Below, one piece after another: positions 59,601 to 64,000 of a stretch of DNA of 64,000 nucleotides; positions within the stretch are counted from its first letter, which is position 1; each line of letters opens with the position of its first letter. The translations under genes and the position numbers were made by a program. Source of the stretch: Azolla caroliniana (Eukaryota > Polypodiophyta); contig JBHGNT010000021.1 in the NCBI GenBank assembly GCA_043228905.1, forward strand, positions 1,488,001-1,552,000. Direction: 5' to 3'. Below the pieces are notes generated by a model, which saw only the letters and a program-made list of their open reading frames with translations, ran no database searches and had not been told where the DNA came from.

Positions 59601-61931
59601 ATTGATAGGCTAATTCTACTACCTCGGAGTTAATTCAAGGCATGGTCTTGATTTCACATTGCAATCACAATTATCCAGCCTGTTCTCAAAGTCCAGATGT
59701 CTTGTTCAACATGCCCAAACTTGTCCAGGACCCAATCCATCTGAATAAATATTGTCGAAACCTTTTTGAGGTTCTTTAGAGTCTTGAAATAAATCTAGTC
59801 TCACATTCTAGTGACATACTGTCTCGACAGTTGTTGACTTCTACCAAGAGAATTTGTCAACATAGACTAAGATGAGGCAACCATTGCTGCTTGACTGGAG
59901 ATTGCTGTTTAAAACTATTGTTTTCAAATTTAGAATCAACAAACCTGAATCAAATGATAGAATCTGACAACTTCAATTTTCCAGTGCTCAATTGTGTTGC
60001 AAAAAACTTGTCCTCTATCATTGCGAGTTCTTGCCATTGTACTGATCTTCATGAGTGGGGATCCCATGATATCTAACAGTTATAGAGTACTGTCATGGTT
60101 GGCCATTACTTGACTAAACTATATGATTTCGGGAGAGAACGGCCAGCTGTTCAACCGGACATGCAACTGCTCTACATGAATCTGTGTTGGGGAAAGTTTG
60201 CACTCCTGGTTTTCGGGAGTTGTGGTTATCATGATTGGAGTAAAAAAAGGATGGCCACTGTCAACCACTCTCTTTGTGCTTTATATAGATGAGATATCTA
60301 ATTACATCAAGGGCTGTGGGGGTTCAGGAGTGCACTTAGCATGGGTAGCCATTCTGATATCACTGTATGCTGATGACATTGTGTTGATCTCCATTTCTAA
60401 GGAGGGCCTACAAACATTTAAATGCTATGAACTAATTTTGTACAAAGAAGGATTTGTTACCATGATAGAACTAAAGAGATAGTGTTCAACACCATTCAAG
60501 CATGGGTAAGAAGATCTCAATCAGAATTTTTCACATGATCCCACATATATCTATGGGTGACGTTCATATGGCTTTGGTTCTCCCAATAGAAGGCTGCCTG
60601 GATATGCAACCTTTGGTACCCGTGAAAGACAAACTAAATGTTGTATGTTTGATACACTTGTAACACTAGCTCTTCTGTAAGGAGTAGAAATTTGAGGACT
60701 GAGCCTTTGATTGGGGTCATAAGTTGCTTGAGTTAGAGAAATGATTGCTCACATGATAAGAAGTAAAGAATCGGTACCTCATGGTAAAATCTCGGCAGAG
60801 ACAAGAGCAACCCCGAACTGATCAATGACCAGTATTCAAACAGATGGGAGCTCCCTAAGAGAAGGTACTCTAAGTTTAGCACATAGGTCATCAAAACAGC
60901 TGGCTTTAAATGGAGACAATTATTGATGGTATGCTTGAATGCAAGAATGGTTTCAGCCGTATGGCGTAAGTATAAACACACTACTCTCATTCTAGTATAG
61001 CTGGATTGTCCACACTTGAAAATGACTACTAAAGTGGTAATGTCTCTCATGTATATCCATTTCCACAGTTTGTACCTTTGAAACACAGGACATACCACTG
61101 CCTCTGGCTCTGGTCCAAATGAAATGCACAAAATACCTGGGTCTGTATGTCCAGTCAGCATACTGACATATGCTTACCTGATAGAACGTGCAAGAATGGT
61201 GGTTACACACACTAAAACGCTAAAACGTACAATTATCTTAAACTTGGGATGGTAATTTAACTAATCTCCCACAACAAATAATAGTTATGAGTCCTAGTGT
61301 TCCTACTAATACCTAGTTTGGGCTTTTTGCAGATTGTTTTGATCTTGAACACTCAACATGATTGAGTGTAAAAAGTTTTTCTGAATTTCAGTGCCAAGTT
61401 TCTTTCAATGTGATACAATTTCTTAACAATGGATTTAATTTAGTTTTTCTCATTTATGGTTTCTTGGTGTTTTCATATAAACATGTTTATCTTTTCTAAT
61501 AATGGTTCCATGGGTAGGGATAATGGTGGTCAATCATCAGGTATTACGGACACTTTAAATAATACATTTCCATTATATACATAAGCTTGCGGAATTTGCA
61601 TTGTACTTGTTCAGTATATAACTTTGCCGTTGGTTGTTTACGTTATATGTGAACCAGGGATATGAACATCACCATTCCAACAGCGCCAGAGTTGGGATTA
61701 TTTCTGGATGAATGCATGTTTCCAGCATACAACAAGAAATGGTATGGTACTCATGAAGAAATTTCACAAAAGGGATATGAGAAGGAAATAAGTCACTTCA
61801 AGCATGAGATTATCTACCCACATATCACCGAAACAGAACGCAAAGAGGGTCAAATGGCACTTTTTCTTCATTCATTAAATAGTCGCAATTATGCAGATTT
61901 TGCGACTGCTGGAGACACTGAAACACAATGA
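56645..61931 (+). CDS. PUS1: tRNA pseudouridine synthase, PUS1/TruA family, complete, 2 exons
   Basis: PUS1-type enzymes isomerise uridines in tRNA and other RNAs. Exon 1 is 56645-58527 and exon 2 is 61658-61931; the GT-AG intron of 3.1 kb splits the Arg codon of SLRR-DMNITIPTAP. The product has 718 residues. The first ~290 residues are an acidic, low-complexity extension ending in basic NFARRKRRKIAM, which may hold a nuclear signal (inference). The catalytic domain starts at LLAYCGAGYQGMQKNPG; the catalytic Asp is Asp349 in RAARTDKGVSAVGQ. An acidic insert at about 427-530 separates FVVPTEGKEEAYSKC from FHFGEPERTKLNRILKKFVG. Later motifs are HNFHNFTSKM, SIVGQSFVLHQIRKMIGL and, from exon 2, PTAPELGLFLDECMFPAYNK, which align with the PUS1 C-terminus. 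Reading on past the donor gives only three more codons, so exon 2 is needed for the conserved end. Confidence 0.93.
58528..60182 (+). other. first half of the PUS1 intron, no further content recognised
   Basis: AT-rich intron sequence lying between the exon 1 donor and the reverse-transcriptase fossil. I see no alternative exon with a family match. Confidence 0.5.
60183..61030 (+). pseudogene. decayed LINE reverse transcriptase inside the PUS1 intron
   Basis: Across shifting plus-strand frames the order of motifs is that of a non-LTR reverse transcriptase: GVKKGWPLSTTLFVLYIDEI (60233 on), YADDIVLISISKEGLQ (about 60365, the catalytic Tyr-Ala-Asp-Asp box), QAWVRRSQSEFF (about 60500), LGVTF, DTLVTLALL (about 60651), MIAHMIRSKESVPHG, and EWFQPYGVSINTLLSF (about 60940). 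Several stops and frame changes show it is long dead. It has the same orientation as the host gene. It differs from the 5390-6918 element, which retains only the zinc-knuckle end, so I cannot say whether they are one family. Confidence 0.8.
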
Positions 61932-63625
61932 TATGGTAGCAGAGATCAGATATTCCTTTCCCAAATTCTAATAGAATAATGTAGCAAAAATGGAAATAGC
62001 AAGGCTAGATATTTTTGGTCTTTTTAAATGGCATTAAGTTTTTAATTTTGTGTCCTGGTCAGGTTCAATGTAATACTGGAAATAACTGTGATACATCTGA
62101 GCTTGGACTGATGCTGTCCAAAAATTCTACTTCTGAGCTGGTTCTAATGTGCCCTAGCACATAGATAATGATTATTTTGTCCCCACGTTATAACTCAATG
62201 CAAAATAAATCTATCATGTGACTTGAACAACCTCCCTTATTTTGTTTCATAGCAAATGATTCTTGAAGCTTTGTAATTTCATATTCACTTTTCGGAAATG
62301 ACAGTTTGATTTACCTGTTCATGTATATTTCAATTATGTGGACTATGCGCCTTGAGTATGGAACTCCCCACTGGAACCTGAGGCATTAAAAAACTAACCG
62401 TTGGGACATTAATTCTTGCATGACATGACTCTTCTTTTCATTAGCCTATACAGTTCTTTTTTTGTAGGAATTAATATCAAATTATTCTAATGCACAAATT
62501 TACTATTATTGTATGTGTGTCTCTTTTGATCCTATGTTTGTGATCTCTTGTCATATGATTATTGCTTCTAGTATTATAATATCTAATCCAATCTAATTAG
62601 GAGCTGTTCAAATTTTAGGTTGCGGTTCAAGAAAATTGTACAAAATGCATTTGTTCAGTACGATTGTTAGACCGATCCCAAGAACTATTTGTTGGTTCAG
62701 GGTCAATGCAATAGGAGCCAGAATAATAAAACTGAGATAGAGAATGGCATTTTAATAAGAAGATTGAAGCTCTTTTGTGCATATATGGACTTGCAATCAA
62801 TCCAAATATGATGTTAATGACAATACGTTTGACTCAAAACAAATAGTGAAGAGGATTGTATGTATTGTTTTCTCATTGTTATAGGTTCTATGTGTTAACA
62901 ATGCCTTTCTTAGAGAGAAAAAATATGGAAAGCCACAATTTTTGTGAGAAGTAATTATTGTGCACAACGTCAAACTAAAAGCATTTACAATTGCAATCAA
63001 ACACAACATCAAATTGTGATACTTTGAACCCACAACATCAAGTTGTGGTTGACTATGACACTCACATTTTATGTGTCACCATTTCAATGTAATTTATAAC
63101 AATCGAGCACTTTGAAAGTAATAATGAACTCGATCGAAATATAGGTATTGTCATATTACCTCATCGAAGTGTACATCAACTTCTAGACCTCGTTTGACAC
63201 ATATTGAGGATTGGGATGGAGAAACCTAAGAAGCATCAAGTTGTCGTCATGGGCGACGTGTCAATAACTAACTACTTAAAAAGAAAACCAGGCGGAACAT
63301 CCGTCCCGATTTTCATCAGTTTGTTTGTACACACACACACGAACACATGCACCCACTCACAAAATACTATGGAGCTGTCTATTTGTTAGTTTATTCATGT
63401 CCAAAACAGAGGAAAGGAAAGCCTAAAAGACTACTAGGCTCTATGATCTATCTATCTATCTCTGTATATCCAGCCTAATACATACATACTTTTGCTTGAA
63501 TCCACCATCACTCCCTCCTCTTTCTTTCTTTCTTTTTCTTTTCTCTTCACAAGAGAAGGCAGGGGAAGGGGAAGGGGCGCACGCTGTCTTCGTATGAAAA
63601 GGTAACCCACATCCCTGTTCTTTCA
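61932..63625. other. intergenic stretch, no gene recognised
   Basis: It begins with the PUS1 3' untranslated region. A (CA)n/(CTCA) microsatellite lies near 63330-63360 and a (TCTA)n run near 63448. No convincing coding region was seen on either strand. Confidence 0.55.
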
Positions 63626-63880
63626 GCATCCATAGCCCCCGTGATGGTGGAGATGAGGATGATGTAAATTTGCTCTTTTTTAGTTTGTATTTAGTTGTTG
63701 ATTTTTTTTTTTGTTTTGAGAGAGAAAGAAAAAGAGAGAGATCAACGTCTCCTAGAGAGCTAGAATGGGGCTGTAAAGACAAATAATGATTACAAATACG
63801 CATCCATAGCCCACGTGATGGTGGTGTTGTAGAGAGCCTAAATGGGGCTGTAAAGACAAATCATGATTACAAATACGAGT
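63626..63880. repeat. nested duplication including retroposon-tail-like copy C
   Basis: GCATCCATAGCCC(C/A)CGTGA occurs at 63626 and 63800. AGAGAGC(T/C)(A/T)(G/A)AATGGGGCTG followed by TAAAGACAAAT(A/C)ATGATTAC occurs at 63754 and 63831. The part from 63718 (GAAAGAAAAAGAGAGAGATC, then AACGTCT) aligns with copies A (1083) and B (22858). Confidence 0.7.
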
Positions 63881-64000
63881 TAATTTCATGTCATCCGCTC
63901 TGATACAAAAGTAATAGCTTTATGTCTCCTGAAGCACCATAATCATTATCTGAATTCATGTGGTGGAATGATTTTTGAGATTCTTCACCAGCGTGAAGTG

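Noticed and set aside
16151-61931. An operon-like cluster for translation and RNA modification
   Set aside because: Genes are on both strands with kilobases between them and have their own promoters; the shared theme is weak evidence and probably chance.
63456-63803. 115-codon minus-strand frame near the right end
   Set aside because: It is built from Ser/Lys simple-repeat DNA and the nested duplication.
1-64000. tRNA and rRNA genes
   Set aside because: I looked for T-loop (GGTTCGAATCC-like) and acceptor-stem pairs and for rRNA core motifs and found none; a covariance-model scan would be decisive.

Overview
This window is nuclear DNA of a flowering plant or another seed plant. The genes are split by AT-rich GT-AG introns, the intergenic DNA is AT-rich with many microsatellites and decayed retroelements, and the gene set is plant-like: a giant sacsin-type protein ending in a RING finger, a plant eEF1B-gamma and a plant-type IMPDH. 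I cannot name the species.

Layout from left to right. 1-336 (minus) is the start of an acidic protein that runs off the left edge. 0.75-1.5 kb is a degenerate tandem array packed with ACGT cores. 3.9-6.9 kb holds a three-copy repeat, a small inverted-repeat element and a 5'-truncated LINE (5390-6918) flanked by a target-site duplication. 10367-12830 (minus) is a complete four-exon IMP dehydrogenase. 13605-14255 is a seven-copy, almost perfect 93-bp minisatellite. 16151-19178 (minus) is a seven-exon HIT zinc-finger gene of the ZNHIT3 type. 20-22 kb is debris: short repeats and a receptor-kinase fragment. 22596-43385 (minus) is one 13-exon gene for a 4,745-residue sacsin-like protein. 47375-50349 (plus) is eEF1B-gamma. 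51765-54350 (plus) is a six-exon methyltransferase with a spermidine-synthase fold. 56645-61931 (plus) is a two-exon PUS1-type tRNA pseudouridine synthase whose intron carries a dead LINE reverse transcriptase. The last 2 kb hold only repeats.

I assembled the six complete genes by hand. In each, every splice site obeys GT-AG, every exon phase joins, and the domain order matches the family. Four of the genes act in translation or RNA modification (C/D snoRNP assembly, eEF1B, a putative eEF1A-type methyltransferase, tRNA pseudouridylation). Plant genes are transcribed singly, so I read this as chance neighbourhood and not as an operon. I found no CRISPR array, tRNA or rRNA gene and no bacterial-style system.

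The most rewarding objects are the intact giant sacsin-RING gene with a third repeat that has lost its ATP-site residues, two genes in which local duplication created decoy splice acceptors that would all lead to early stops, the homogeneous 93-bp array, and the datable LINE insertion.
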